Numbered from the stretch's first letter, positions 7,275-15,080 are shown. The stretch: 32,131 bases of DNA from Alphaproteobacteria bacterium (GCA_022825235.1 JAJDYI010000054.1:1-32131); one strand, 5' to 3'. The notes: generated from the sequence alone by a model not told the origin. Numbers and translations: made by a program.

Positions 7275-8036
7275 ATGTATCGGGTCTTCGGGATCATCAT
7301 CGCGGTCACACTGTGGGCGTCGGCATCCCACACTGCAACGGGCGCCAGTGACCATTCAGGGGATTCGGCCGCCGATGCCGGCCGTGGCGTGGGGGCGGAT
7401 GGCGTCGAAGGCGACATGGCCTACCTGCACTCGCTGCAGATCTTGGACGAAAACGGCAATGCGATTGCCACCAGTCCGGCATTCGATCGGGAAACGACGT
7501 CTTACGCGGTCGTGCTTGACGAGAACGCGAGCGCCATCGCGCTGGAGATGAGCGCCGGACACGGCACCCGGGCGGGCCTCGCGTTTCAAGTCATGGCCGG
7601 CGGCATGACGATGTCGCGCTACGTCGACCTTACGAGAGAGGCCCAGGACCAAGGGGCGGTGGTCACTTATCGACATGCGTTTTCCAACATGACCACGCGC
7701 GGGCTCTTCGAGATCATCGTGCGGGTGGCGACCGAGGACGGTCAGGCTTCAAACACCTACACAGTCACGATCACCCGACGCGGACCGACCCTCGCCTGCA
7801 GCGTCGGACTGGCACTGAACGCCGGCGAGCGTTGCAGCGTCTCCGGCGGCGGGGTCTTCGAAATTCATTCGGATGGATGTGTCACTGGCCTGCCCGATGT
7901 TGCCGGTGAGTTGTTCATGGGCGAAGGCAGCATCACGGCAAGCGGGCTCTGCATCCGAGGCTACGTGCAAAAGGGCGGCTTCAGGGCCAGTGCGACCGCG
8001 GATGCCTCTGCCTGGTTCATCGAATCATTACCTTAG
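7275..8036 (+). CDS. Secreted protein with cadherin-like beta-sandwich domain
   Basis: A 253-residue protein starting with a signal peptide (MYRVFGIIIAVTLWASASHTA, cleavage near residue 20-24). Residues about 50-170 fit the cadherin-like beta-sandwich repeat found in bacterial surface proteins: LHSLQILDENG, SPAFDRETTSYAVVL and, at the end, VRVATEDGQASNTYTVTITRR. The last 75 residues carry four cysteines (LACSVGLAL, GERCSVSGG, SDGCVTG, SGLCIRG) and end WFIESLP; the GExC..DG layout resembles a small secreted domain seen at the end of other exported proteins, but that is from memory. The start at 7275 gives a good signal peptide and has AAAGGAAA nine bases upstream. Export to the periplasm or surface is likely; no enzymatic function is visible. 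Confidence 0.72.
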   Translation: MYRVFGIIIAVTLWASASHTATGASDHSGDSAADAGRGVGADGVEGDMAYLHSLQILDENGNAIATSPAFDRETTSYAVVLDENASAIALEMSAGHGTRAGLAFQVMAGGMTMSRYVDLTREAQDQGAVVTYRHAFSNMTTRGLFEIIVRVATEDGQASNTYTVTITRRGPTLACSVGLALNAGERCSVSGGGVFEIHSDGCVTGLPDVAGELFMGEGSITASGLCIRGYVQKGGFRASATADASAWFIESLP

Positions 8037-8318
8037 GACACGACACGGCAGTTCGGGATCGCGGCGTCCCGGTCGACAGGTGCCTTGCGGGAAACTCGGT
8101 TCCGCACCGCCTTGTTGGATGGCTTTCTGGCTTCGAAGCCGGATCGTGCGCTTCGATGATTCCCGTGACCGGCCGGCGGGCCCGCGGAATGATGCTCCGC
8201 GAGGTCACGTCCGCCTGATGGCGGGCTTCATGCCTCGGCGCTCGGGTACGCCCGGCCGTCCGACCCCTTGGCCCCGCGCGGCCTGCCGTCGATTGGGGGG
8301 TAGCGCCCGCGGGCGCTG

Positions 8319-8705
8319 CTACCAGATGACCTTGCCCGGATCGCCCTTGTAGAGCGAGCGGATATAGGCGATGACCTTCCAGATTTGCTCGTCGGTCAGG
8401 CTGCTGGACCAGCCCACCATCGTGGTGCCCTTCCGGCCCTTGGCGATGGCCTTGAAGATCGTCGCGTCCGTCGGCCGGTAGACCCACTGGTCGTCGGTCA
8501 GATCAGGGCCGACCGCTCCGCCGGCCTCCTTCCCGTGGCAGGCGTAGCAGCCGGTCTCGGCCCACAGCCGCTTGCCCTGGGCGATCGCGTCGGGGTCGCC
8601 TGTAAACGGATTGGTGTCACCCTGGGCCGGGGCCGGTAATGCAGTCCAGAGAACGGCAGCCAGGCCGGTCACCAGGAGAGAGTTCGCGAAGAGCTTGAAG
8701 CGCAT
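8319..8705 (-). CDS. Class I c-type cytochrome, likely electron acceptor of the PQQ dehydrogenase
   Basis: A 128-residue periplasmic cytochrome with a signal peptide (MRFKLFANSLLVTGLAAVLW, cleavage near PAQ-GD). The single haem motif is CYACH (Cys53, Cys56, His57), and Met96 in GTTMVGW is the likely sixth haem ligand. The ending TDEQIWKVIAYIRSL is the usual last helix of class I cytochromes. It lies 106 bases downstream of the PQQ dehydrogenase on the same strand, so it is the obvious carrier for its electrons, as cytochrome cL or XoxG is for methanol dehydrogenase. A strong hairpin separates the two genes and may set their ratio. Confidence 0.9.
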   Translation of the reverse strand: MRFKLFANSLLVTGLAAVLWTALPAPAQGDTNPFTGDPDAIAQGKRLWAETGCYACHGKEAGGAVGPDLTDDQWVYRPTDATIFKAIAKGRKGTTMVGWSSSLTDEQIWKVIAYIRSLYKGDPGKVIW

Positions 8706-8736
8706 GACGGCTCTGGTGGGACAAGGGAAGAAGTAG

Positions 8737-8769
8737 CCCCGGGGGAGAGCGTGGCGCTCTCCCCCGGGG
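8737..8769 (-). terminator. 15-bp hairpin between dehydrogenase and cytochrome genes
   Basis: The arms at 8737-8751 (CCCCGGGGGAGAGCG) and 8755-8769 are perfectly complementary over 15 bp with a 3-base loop. It lies 42 bases after the dehydrogenase stop and 31 bases before the cytochrome start. On the minus strand it is followed by CTACTTCTT, a weak T-rich tail, so partial termination or protection of the upstream message against 3' decay is the natural reading. The hairpin is directly visible; its role is inferred. Confidence 0.65.
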
Positions 8770-8811
8770 ACCTCAGAATACCGCGAGTCGGTTCCGACTG
8801 CGGTCGCCGGC

Positions 8812-10536
8812 CTACCGGTCGAAGAGGCCGAACACCATCAGGTAGCCGCCCTTGCGGCTGTCCTTCAGCTGCGGTGCGCCGCCCTTTCCGAAGATGGCCC
8901 AGCCGGTCCAGCCGCCGAAACCTGCCGGTACGGCGACGTACTGCCGGCCGTCGATGGCGTAGGTCATCGGGCTGCCGAAAATGCCGGTGCCGATGTTGTA
9001 GGAGAAGAGCTCTTCACCAGTGTCCTGCTTGTACGCCTTGAACTGACCCTCAGGCGTTCCCGCAAACACCAGGCCACCGCCCGTGGTGAGCAGCCCGCTC
9101 GTGTACGGGGAAGGCGCCTTGACGGTCCAGACCTTCTCACCGGTCCGTCCGTCGAACGCCACCAACTGCCCGTAGCCCGGGTTCCAGCCGATCGTGCCAA
9201 TGCCCCAGTAGGGCTTGCCGACCGTGCGTTCGGGCGGGTTCAGCCCCTCGCCGAGCGGCGCGCTCTTGATGTCCACGCAGATCTCGCGGCTCGGCACGAA
9301 GATCATCTTCGTATGCGGATTGACCGACATCGGGTTCCACCACTTGCCGCCTTCGGACGCCGGACAGATGTCCTTCGCCTCGTAGTCGTAGGTCGGCACC
9401 TTTTCCGGATTGACGATGGGCCGCCCCTCCGGGGTGAACCCGGTCATCCAGTTCACCTTGGAGATCGGAACGCCCCAGACGAAGCTGCTGTCCGTCCGAT
9501 CGATCGCGTACAGGAGCCCGTTGCGGTCGCCGTGGAAGTAGAGTTGGCGCCCGTCCACATCCATCAGGACCGGCTCGTTGTTGCCGTCGTAGTCCCACAC
9601 GTCGTGCGGGGTGTACTGGTACCAGTGCTTGATCTCTCCGGTGGAGGGATCAAGGGCCAGGGTGGTGTTGGAGTAGAGGTTGTCCCCCGGGCGGTCGACG
9701 CCGTCCCAGTCGGGGTTCGGGTTGCCAACGCCCCAGTAGAGGGTGTCGAGTTCCGGATCGTACGCACCGGTGATCCATGCCGAGGCCCCGCCGTACGCGG
9801 CGGCTTCCGCACTGCCCCAGCTGTCGTGGTTCGGCTCACCCGGCGCGGGGATGGTGTAGCGCCGCCAGACCTGTTCACCGGTTGCCGAGTCGAGGGCCTC
9901 GATGTAGAGCCGGGTCGGGTATTCCGCTCCGGACATCCCCACGATCACGTTGCCCTTCACGACGAGCGGGGCGACGGTCATCGTGTAGGCCTCTTCCCAG
10001 TTTCCGATGTTCCTGTGCCAGACGACTTCGCCGGTCTTGGCGTCGAGGGCCACCACGTCCGAGTCCGGCGTCGCGACGAAGACCTTGTCGTGGTACAGGG
10101 CGACCCCCCGGTTGCCGATGTCGCAGCACATGTTGCCGGCAACACCCTCGGGAATCTCGTCGTAGTACCGCCAGATCTCGTCTCCCGTGCGGGCGTCGAT
10201 GGCAAACGTCCGGCCGTGCGACGCGGTCGCGTACATCACGCCATTGTTCACGAGCGGAGTCGTGTTCTGGGCGTCAAGAACGCCGAACGAGAATGTCCAC
10301 TTGGGCACCAGCCGCTTGATGGACTTGGTGTTGATCTGGGAAAGCGGGCTGTACCGGGTGCCCGAGTAGTCCCGCGGCGCCATGAGCCAGTTGTTGGGGT
10401 CCTGACCCGCTTCGAGCAGCATCTCGTCGGTGACGTAGTCCTGCGCCGAGGCCGGACCCGCAACCAGTGCCAACACACCGGCAACGACTGCTCCCAGGAT
10501 GAGCGAGCCGGTCGTCCCAACGGTTCGAGTAGTCAT
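8812..10536 (-). CDS. PQQ-dependent alcohol dehydrogenase, lanthanide type
   Basis: A 574-residue periplasmic quinoprotein of the methanol/ethanol dehydrogenase family, with a signal peptide ending GPASAQ. Beta-propeller tryptophan-docking repeats recur (for example DAKTGEVVWHRNIGNW and DGRTGEKVWTVKA). Cys137-Cys138 form the adjacent-cysteine pair that stacks on PQQ. Metal ligands are Glu205 (SGAEYPTR) and Asn290 (YSNTT), and Asp315 is the catalytic base in DVWDYDGNN. Asp317, two residues on, is the extra acid that marks lanthanide-dependent enzymes such as XoxF and PedH; calcium enzymes have Ala there. The ATG at 10536 has GGGAGGAAA just upstream, so the longer ORF is rejected. The alcohol substrate is not determined. 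No PQQ synthesis genes are in the window. Confidence 0.92.
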   Translation of the reverse strand: MTTRTVGTTGSLILGAVVAGVLALVAGPASAQDYVTDEMLLEAGQDPNNWLMAPRDYSGTRYSPLSQINTKSIKRLVPKWTFSFGVLDAQNTTPLVNNGVMYATASHGRTFAIDARTGDEIWRYYDEIPEGVAGNMCCDIGNRGVALYHDKVFVATPDSDVVALDAKTGEVVWHRNIGNWEEAYTMTVAPLVVKGNVIVGMSGAEYPTRLYIEALDSATGEQVWRRYTIPAPGEPNHDSWGSAEAAAYGGASAWITGAYDPELDTLYWGVGNPNPDWDGVDRPGDNLYSNTTLALDPSTGEIKHWYQYTPHDVWDYDGNNEPVLMDVDGRQLYFHGDRNGLLYAIDRTDSSFVWGVPISKVNWMTGFTPEGRPIVNPEKVPTYDYEAKDICPASEGGKWWNPMSVNPHTKMIFVPSREICVDIKSAPLGEGLNPPERTVGKPYWGIGTIGWNPGYGQLVAFDGRTGEKVWTVKAPSPYTSGLLTTGGGLVFAGTPEGQFKAYKQDTGEELFSYNIGTGIFGSPMTYAIDGRQYVAVPAGFGGWTGWAIFGKGGAPQLKDSRKGGYLMVFGLFDR

Positions 10537-10553
10537 TGTGGTTTCCTCCCATC

Positions 10554-10573
10554 GAGGATGAGCATCCATCCTC
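10554..10573 (-). promoter_or_regulatory. Leader hairpin upstream of the PQQ dehydrogenase ribosome-binding site
   Basis: GAGGATG (10554-10560) pairs perfectly with CATCCTC (10567-10573) around a 6-base loop, and the GGGAGG ribosome-binding site follows a few bases closer to the start codon. The hairpin would lie in the untranslated leader of the dehydrogenase message. It could affect stability or ribosome access; a chance repeat of this size is also possible. Confidence 0.3.
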
Positions 10574-10804
10574 AGCCAGACGTAGCATAAGGGCTGAGAG
10601 CACGCCGCACGTGGGACGGGACGAACTGCTCGCCCCAGGGAGGACACGACCGCTGCCCCCAGGCCCCGAGCGGGGCGTCACTTCGGCAGCGCGTGGACCG
10701 GCCAACGTCTTGTGGCTCTTGCGGATTTCTGCCCGAACAACCGAACCAGAATCCAGAGCCACGGGCTTGACGCTTCACTTCCGAACGATCAGGTGAAGGC
10801 GCCG

Positions 10805-11476
10805 TCAACCCGCGCGCGGTACCGTCACGCCGATGAGGCTGTCCCTGGTCACCAGTCCGGCCAGCTCTTCCTCGCTCATGCCTTCGGTGCCGGCCGGTCG
10901 CGCCGGGAGGATCATGTACCGCATGTCGGCGGTACTGTCGTGCACCCGGACGGCAACGTTCGGGTCAAGCTCGGTTCCGAACTCGGCGAGCACCGTGCGG
11001 GGCTCGCGCACGGCCCGGCGCCGGTAGTTCCGCGACTTGTACCAGTCGGGCGGCACTCCGAGCAGGAACTTCGGGTAGCACGAGCACAGGGTGCACACCA
11101 CCAGGTTGTGGGTTTCGGGGGTGTTCTCCATCACGAGGATGGGGATGGGCCCGGTGTCGATGCCCAGTTCCGCCGCCGCCGCCCTGGAATCGGCCAGCAG
11201 GCGCTGGCGAAACCCCTCGTCGGTCCATGCCCGGGCCACGAGGCGCGCGCCGATGCCCGGGTTGAGGCCGTCCATCCGCTCGACCTGGGCCCGCATGTCA
11301 TCGCCGCTGAAGATCCCCTTCTCGATCAGGAGCGAGGTTACCGCCATCTGCATCACCTGGTGGCGGGCGAGCGGGGTGTCCTCGAGGTCCGGTTGCGGAG
11401 GATGGCGGTGCGTCGGGTCCACGTCATAGCCGCCGTGGTCGTGCTCGTGCGAATGCCCGCCGGCGGGCTCGTTCAT
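10805..11476 (-). CDS. Cobalt-type nitrile hydratase alpha / thiocyanate hydrolase gamma subunit
   Basis: A 223-residue metal subunit of the nitrile hydratase family. The claw motif VCTLCSC places Cys128, Cys131, Ser132 and Cys133 at the metal; Thr (not Ser) in the second position indicates cobalt, and two of the cysteines would be oxidised after synthesis. PPDWYKSRNYRRRAVREPRTVLAEFG is the conserved stretch that follows. The usual YPW after the motif is YPK here. The first 27 residues are unusually rich in histidine (HSHEHDHGG, THRHPP), suggesting metal binding. The start ATG overlaps the preceding stop (ATGA). Because the partner beta subunit is encoded as two genes, the arrangement matches thiocyanate hydrolase (subunits beta, alpha, gamma) and three-subunit nitrile hydratases such as the toyocamycin enzyme. 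Which substrate is used is undecided. Confidence 0.88.
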   Translation of the reverse strand: MNEPAGGHSHEHDHGGYDVDPTHRHPPQPDLEDTPLARHQVMQMAVTSLLIEKGIFSGDDMRAQVERMDGLNPGIGARLVARAWTDEGFRQRLLADSRAAAAELGIDTGPIPILVMENTPETHNLVVCTLCSCYPKFLLGVPPDWYKSRNYRRRAVREPRTVLAEFGTELDPNVAVRVHDSTADMRYMILPARPAGTEGMSEEELAGLVTRDSLIGVTVPRAG

Positions 11477-11781
11477 GCCGGGTCTCCCGACACCGGCTCC
11501 AGCCAGTGCTCGTAGATCTCGATTTCGACGCGGTCGTGTTTGCTGCCCCCGTAGTCGGGCCAGAGCGAGGTGCTGGCGAAACCGACCCGGTACAGGACTT
11601 CCGGGGTCGCCTCGCGGTTCCCGTAGGCGAGCTGCTCCGGATTGCGGAAGCGTCCACAGATCCGTTCCACCTCGCCGGTTTTTCCACGGCAGTACCAAGG
11701 GGTGCGGACGTGCCCCGGAGGGAATCGCTCGTGGACCCGGACCCGGGTACCCGGCGTGAAAAGCGGCGCCGGGCGGCTCAC
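11473..11781 (-). CDS. C-terminal half of split nitrile hydratase beta (thiocyanate hydrolase alpha-like)
   Basis: A 102-residue protein equal to the SH3-like second half of a nitrile hydratase beta subunit: FTPGTRVRVHERFPPGHVRTPWYCRG (read in parts) with the GHxRxPxYxRGKxG signature, then RFRNPEQLAYG and the ending IYEHWLEP. The LWPDY segment is closer to what is recalled of thiocyanate hydrolase alpha than to the LWG of ordinary nitrile hydratases; this is memory, not a search. GTG at 11781 overlaps the previous stop as GTGA, and the frame upstream of it is out-of-frame sequence of the neighbour. The subunit supplies part of the active-site pocket over the cobalt centre. Confidence 0.83.
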   Translation of the reverse strand: MSRPAPLFTPGTRVRVHERFPPGHVRTPWYCRGKTGEVERICGRFRNPEQLAYGNREATPEVLYRVGFASTSLWPDYGGSKHDRVEIEIYEHWLEPVSGDPA

Positions 11782-12098
11782 GGAAGGGCTTCCCGGCGGC
11801 CGGTTTCGATCTCCGCCATGCGTTCTCCGAGCTCGTCGACCTCGATGATCCTCTTTTCGAGCAGGAGGTTTGTCATCGAGGCCATCCACCGCTCGTAGTA
11901 GCAGTAGCGATCGTAGGCGTCGGCTCCGAGCTCCTCGATCCCGCGGCGAAGCTCGTCGACCGTCAGGATCCCCTCGCGTCCCAGGAGCACCATGAGCGCA
12001 TCCACCCGTTTTTCCCACGGCGCGTGATCATGCTCGTCGCGGTCGACAGGACCGGCTTCGAGGCCGCCCATGTCGTGGTGGCGCCGTGCTTTGTCCAT
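11778..12098 (-). CDS. N-terminal half of split nitrile hydratase beta (thiocyanate hydrolase beta-like)
   Basis: A 106-residue protein equal to the helical first half of a nitrile hydratase beta subunit. The family opening is seen as HHDMGGLEAGPV, followed by APWEKRVDAL, DELRRGIEELG and the YCYYERWMASMTNLLLEK helix. In ordinary nitrile hydratases this continues directly into the SH3-like half; here a stop and a GTGA overlap separate the two, so the pair is made as two chains. The Asp-Glu-His-Asp-His stretch (DEHDHAP) adds to the histidine-rich character of this operon. ATG at 12098 has AAGGAA five bases upstream. As first gene of the three, it should be preceded by the promoter in 12099-12392, where none was recognised. 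Confidence 0.83.
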   Translation of the reverse strand: MDKARRHHDMGGLEAGPVDRDEHDHAPWEKRVDALMVLLGREGILTVDELRRGIEELGADAYDRYCYYERWMASMTNLLLEKRIIEVDELGERMAEIETGRREALP

Positions 12099-12392
12099 GG
12101 CGGTTCCTTCTTGCCCCTTCTCAGCGCCAGGCTGCCTTCCGGCGTGCCGGTGTCGGCGATGACTCGCGCGTCGTCGGACAGGGTACCGGAAGCAACCCGG
12201 AAGCGGCGAGGGGCGTGCCAGGCACACGCACCGGCGGGCAGCCGTTCCGCCACCCGTTCGGTCTGGTACCGGTGGCAGGCGCTTGGACGGCCGTCCGGAT
12301 TGGCGCTTCCCGGTGAGTACCTTGGGCCCGCCGCTGGGCCTGGGCTCCGTTTCCTGGCGCGGGGGGCGGCCGAACCGGAACGCCCGGCGGCG

Positions 12393-12902
12393 CTATTCGG
12401 AGTAGGAGGGGACGCTGTCGATGGCCGCGGCGTATTGGGGGACGCAGGTGCCGAGATACTGCTCTGCCGCCTGCTGGAGGTCGTCATTGGATGCCAACCC
12501 TGCCAGAGCCTGCTCCGGTTCACTCAACAGGGCGTTGTGACCGCCACCCGGACCTCGGGCGAGCTCGCGCATCCATTGCCGGCACTGTCCGCCGACTTCA
12601 GAACGAAAGACCTGGTCGATCACGGGCACGCAGGTATCCAGGTACTCCTCGGCCATTCGGACCGGCCCCCCTCGCCCTGCGAGGACAGCGACAAATCCGC
12701 GGGCAATCTCCTCGTCGGGGCTGTGAAGACGAGCCGTCCCCCACGGCTGGAGTTCCGCCCAGAGCGTGCCGCACCGATCATTCCAGGCAGCCACGCGTTT
12801 CCGGGCCTCATCGTCGTATGTTGCCTGCGCGTGGACGGCGTTCGGAACGGCAAGCGAGATCGAGAGCGCCGCGATGGCGCAATAGGCGAGTGGTCTGGTC
12901 AC
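12393..12902 (-). CDS. Secreted protein of unknown function with repeated cysteine motif
   Basis: A 169-residue protein with a clean signal peptide (MTRPLAYCAIAALSISLAV, cleavage near HAQ). No family is recognised. Two segments resemble each other, AEEYLDTCVPVIDQV near residue 84 and AEQYLGTCVPQYAAAI near residue 143, so the mature protein may hold two related helical units, each with one cysteine; further cysteines in NDRCGTLW and GGQCRQWM would allow two disulfides. It lies upstream of the split nitrile hydratase operon on the same strand with a gap of nearly 300 bases, so co-transcription is uncertain. Periplasmic location is the only safe inference. Confidence 0.6.
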   Translation of the reverse strand: MTRPLAYCAIAALSISLAVPNAVHAQATYDDEARKRVAAWNDRCGTLWAELQPWGTARLHSPDEEIARGFVAVLAGRGGPVRMAEEYLDTCVPVIDQVFRSEVGGQCRQWMRELARGPGGGHNALLSEPEQALAGLASNDDLQQAAEQYLGTCVPQYAAAIDSVPSYSE

Positions 12903-13233
12903 GAGGGCCTCCCCGGGTTCGTATCAACCAGCGGGGCGACCTGGCCGGCCCACGGCAATCGCCCGAGCATACGCTGCCCGGCGCCGCCTGGCGGTCCCTT
13001 CCGCGGCTCCGCTGCCGGCGGATTGCCCCCGGAGATGCCGGACGGCTGCACGCGGACAGGGCGCAAACTCGCAATGCGGAAACGCCGGGTCGGAAGCGCG
13101 TCGGCGCCGGTCTCCCGGTGCGCTGGCCGCGGGACCGCGGGCGGCGTTTGCGGGGGCGAGGAAGTACCCTCCGGTGAGCGGGCGCTGCAGGCCTGTCGGC
13201 CGGGGTGCCGGGAGCGGGTAGCCGGAATTCCCA
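12903..13233. other. Divergent intergenic region
   Basis: About 330 bases between the secreted-protein gene (minus) and the DUF488 gene (plus). It should contain a promoter in each direction. No clear promoter boxes, repeat, RNA gene or long palindrome was recognised, and overlapping open frames here look like products of high GC content. Confidence 0.4.
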
Positions 13234-13905
13234 ATGGCGGTCAGCGGCGAGATGGCAGTGGGCGGCACGACCGCGAAGGCCGTGTTCACGGTCGGCCACT
13301 CCAACCACCCCTTGGAAGGGTTCGTGGCGCTTCTGCTGCAACATGGCGTCACCGCGCTCGCCGACGTGCGCTCGGTGCCCCACAGCCGGCGCTACCCGCA
13401 CTTCAATCGTGCGGCCCTGGCCGCGGCGCTCGGGGCGCGCAGCATCGATTACGTGTTCCTTGGCCGGGAACTGGGTGGGCGCACCAGCGATCCCGCTCTC
13501 CACGAGCATGGGCGTGTCAGCTATGAGCGGATCCTGTGCACCGAGCAGTTCCGGGCAGGGATCGACCGTGTCGTGCGGGGAGCGTCGAAACATTCGATCG
13601 TTCTCATGTGCGCGGAACGGGAGCCGCTGGACTGCCACCGAACGCTGCTCGTCGCCAGGGCATTGGATCTGCGGCGCCTGGAGATCCTCCACATCCACGC
13701 GGACGGGAGGCTGGAACGCCATGCCGACGCGATGGATCGCCTGGTCGAGAAGTTCGACCTGCGCGCGGAAGGGGACCTGTTCCGGGGACCGCGTTCGCGC
13801 GCGGATCTCGTCACGGAGGCAATGAGGCGTCAGGCCCGCAAGGTCGCGCACTCCAACAGCGGCATGGACGTCCGCCGACGGCGGCAGGGTGCGGGCGATG
13901 CCTGA
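13234..13905 (+). CDS. DUF488 family protein
   Basis: A 223-residue protein of the DUF488 family. Family hallmarks are FTVGHSNHPLEGF near the N-terminus, ADVRSVPHSRRYPHFNR with its Ser-Arg-x-x-Pro-x-Phe signature, the YVFLGRELGGR segment, and LMCAEREPLDCHR, whose cysteines and His resemble an oxidoreductase or nucleotidyl-handling site. The biochemical role of this family is not established. The first ATG (13234) is listed; a second ATG six codons on (13252) is equally plausible because neither has a strong ribosome-binding site. The C-terminal tail is basic (VRRRRQ). It stands alone between two intergenic gaps. Confidence 0.85.
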   Translation: MAVSGEMAVGGTTAKAVFTVGHSNHPLEGFVALLLQHGVTALADVRSVPHSRRYPHFNRAALAAALGARSIDYVFLGRELGGRTSDPALHEHGRVSYERILCTEQFRAGIDRVVRGASKHSIVLMCAEREPLDCHRTLLVARALDLRRLEILHIHADGRLERHADAMDRLVEKFDLRAEGDLFRGPRSRADLVTEAMRRQARKVAHSNSGMDVRRRRQGAGDA

Positions 13906-14439
13906 CGACCGGGTCAGACGGGAATGCGCCGGGTTGCCCGGTCAGTCGCCCGCCGCAGTCAGTGGTCCTGTGTCTTCGCTACCTGCCGTGAACCTGCGCC
14001 AAACCCGTTCGGGGTAATTCGCCGAGATTGCCCGCAGTGGGGCAGTCGGCTGGTTGAATCTCCGGTAAGCGGGGTCAACGTCCGGAGAGGCACCCGTCGT
14101 CATCGATCAGTGTCAGCTTTGGAGGTCGGCTGGCGCCCCATTTCCACAAGACAAGATTGCTTTCGTCGGGACTGCTGCCAATGACAAAGCTCTGGACCCG
14201 CACACTCGCGTGTTCAGTCGCGATCAGCCGGTCTGCCAGAGCCTGTCAGACGGGGCCGAACCGGCCAGCGGTTTCCGTCGCGCAGCGGGGCTCGTCGACC
14301 GAGACGATCCTGTGGCGACCCGGCAGCTACATGCGCGCGTCGATGCATGTTCCCGTGGAGCGTTGGCCGCGTGCACCGCGGTCGATGGGCCCGGCCTGCA
14401 GCCCACCCGTGCCAGGGTGACGGCGCGGTTGCTCTGTGT
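13906..14439. other. Non-coding or decayed stretch before vapBC
   Basis: This stretch of more than 500 bases carries short open frames on both strands, none with a recognisable family, start site and length that agree. A 7-bp inverted repeat (GACCGGG with CCCGGTC) lies just after the DUF488 stop and could form a loose hairpin. The region may hold decayed sequence between the metabolic genes and the toxin-antitoxin cluster. Confidence 0.35.
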
Positions 14440-14826
14440 TCACGCTGCCTCGATATCGGTACGCATGAAGTCCGCTCCCTTGTAGAGCAGTGGTTCGCCT
14501 GTGACCTTCGCGAGTGCGTAGGCAATGCAGTCCCCGAAATTCAATCCGGCCGGATGCTGGCCCTTGCCGAACTGTCTCCAAGCCTGGCGCGCGACAGCTA
14601 CCTGCTCGGATGTCACAGGGACCAATTCGATCGCCGCTCTCTCCAGCAACGCATCTAGCTCGAGGCCCGCCTGGGCGCCGCCCCTGCCTTCGATGACCAT
14701 GGCAGCTTCCAGGACCGCGACGGCGGACATCCGACGAGGGGATGCCGCCGCGATGGCATGTTCGTAGCGGGCAGCATCCGCTTCCCCGAACAGGATGGCG
14801 AGGATGGCCGAGGTATCGATGATCAC
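14440..14826 (-). CDS. vapC: VapC-type PIN-domain ribonuclease toxin
   Basis: A 128-residue PIN-domain protein with the four acidic residues in place: Asp4 (MIIDTSA), Glu40 (VAVLEAAM), Asp99 (NFGDCIAYA) and Asp119 (KGADF). VapC toxins cut tRNA or rRNA when freed from VapB. Length and layout are those of a whole, working member of the family. The ATG overlaps the vapB stop as ATGA, giving translational coupling. It is the only classical toxin in this window without a visible defect. Confidence 0.9.
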   Translation of the reverse strand: MIIDTSAILAILFGEADAARYEHAIAAASPRRMSAVAVLEAAMVIEGRGGAQAGLELDALLERAAIELVPVTSEQVAVARQAWRQFGKGQHPAGLNFGDCIAYALAKVTGEPLLYKGADFMRTDIEAA

Positions 14827-15080
14827 CTGGGGAGACCTTCATCGTCATAGAGCACGTCGCCATGATCGACGGCTGCGGGTCCGGGCTCGAGGAGTTGTGA
14901 ACAGCGCTGACCAATGGCATGCAAGTCCTTCGCGAGATCATTCGCTCCGCGCTGCCGTCTTTCGCGTTCCAGTCGTTCGCGTAGCGCTACCGTAATTGCC
15001 CCGGTCTTCGTTTCGCCGGTAAGTTGCGCCAGTTCGCCGGCCAGCCTGCATGTCTCGTCGTTCTTGATATTGAGGCCCAT
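14823..15080 (-). CDS. vapB: VapB-type antitoxin
   Basis: An 85-residue VapB antitoxin of the Rv0623-like group: MGLNIKNDETCRLAGELA, then TGETKTGAITVALRERLERER, the DNA-binding fold of this group, and an acidic C-terminal tail (VDHGDVLYDDEGLPR) that would fill the toxin's active site. The ATG at 15080 is chosen because the family begins with this motif; the upstream extension would cross the operator. A perfect 9-bp inverted repeat ends 12 bases before the start codon, as expected for autorepression. Confidence 0.88.
   Translation of the reverse strand: MGLNIKNDETCRLAGELAQLTGETKTGAITVALRERLERERRQRGANDLAKDLHAIGQRCSQLLEPGPAAVDHGDVLYDDEGLPR

Noticed and set aside
10537-10647. Upstream extension of the PQQ dehydrogenase
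   Set aside because: It would bury the signal peptide and ignore the GGGAGGAAA ribosome-binding site in front of the ATG at 10536.
12024-13526. A 500-codon plus-strand open frame
   Set aside because: It crosses the secreted-protein gene, a divergent gap and DUF488 in a different frame, and its translation is Arg/Pro/Gly-rich with no motif. It is a product of high GC content.
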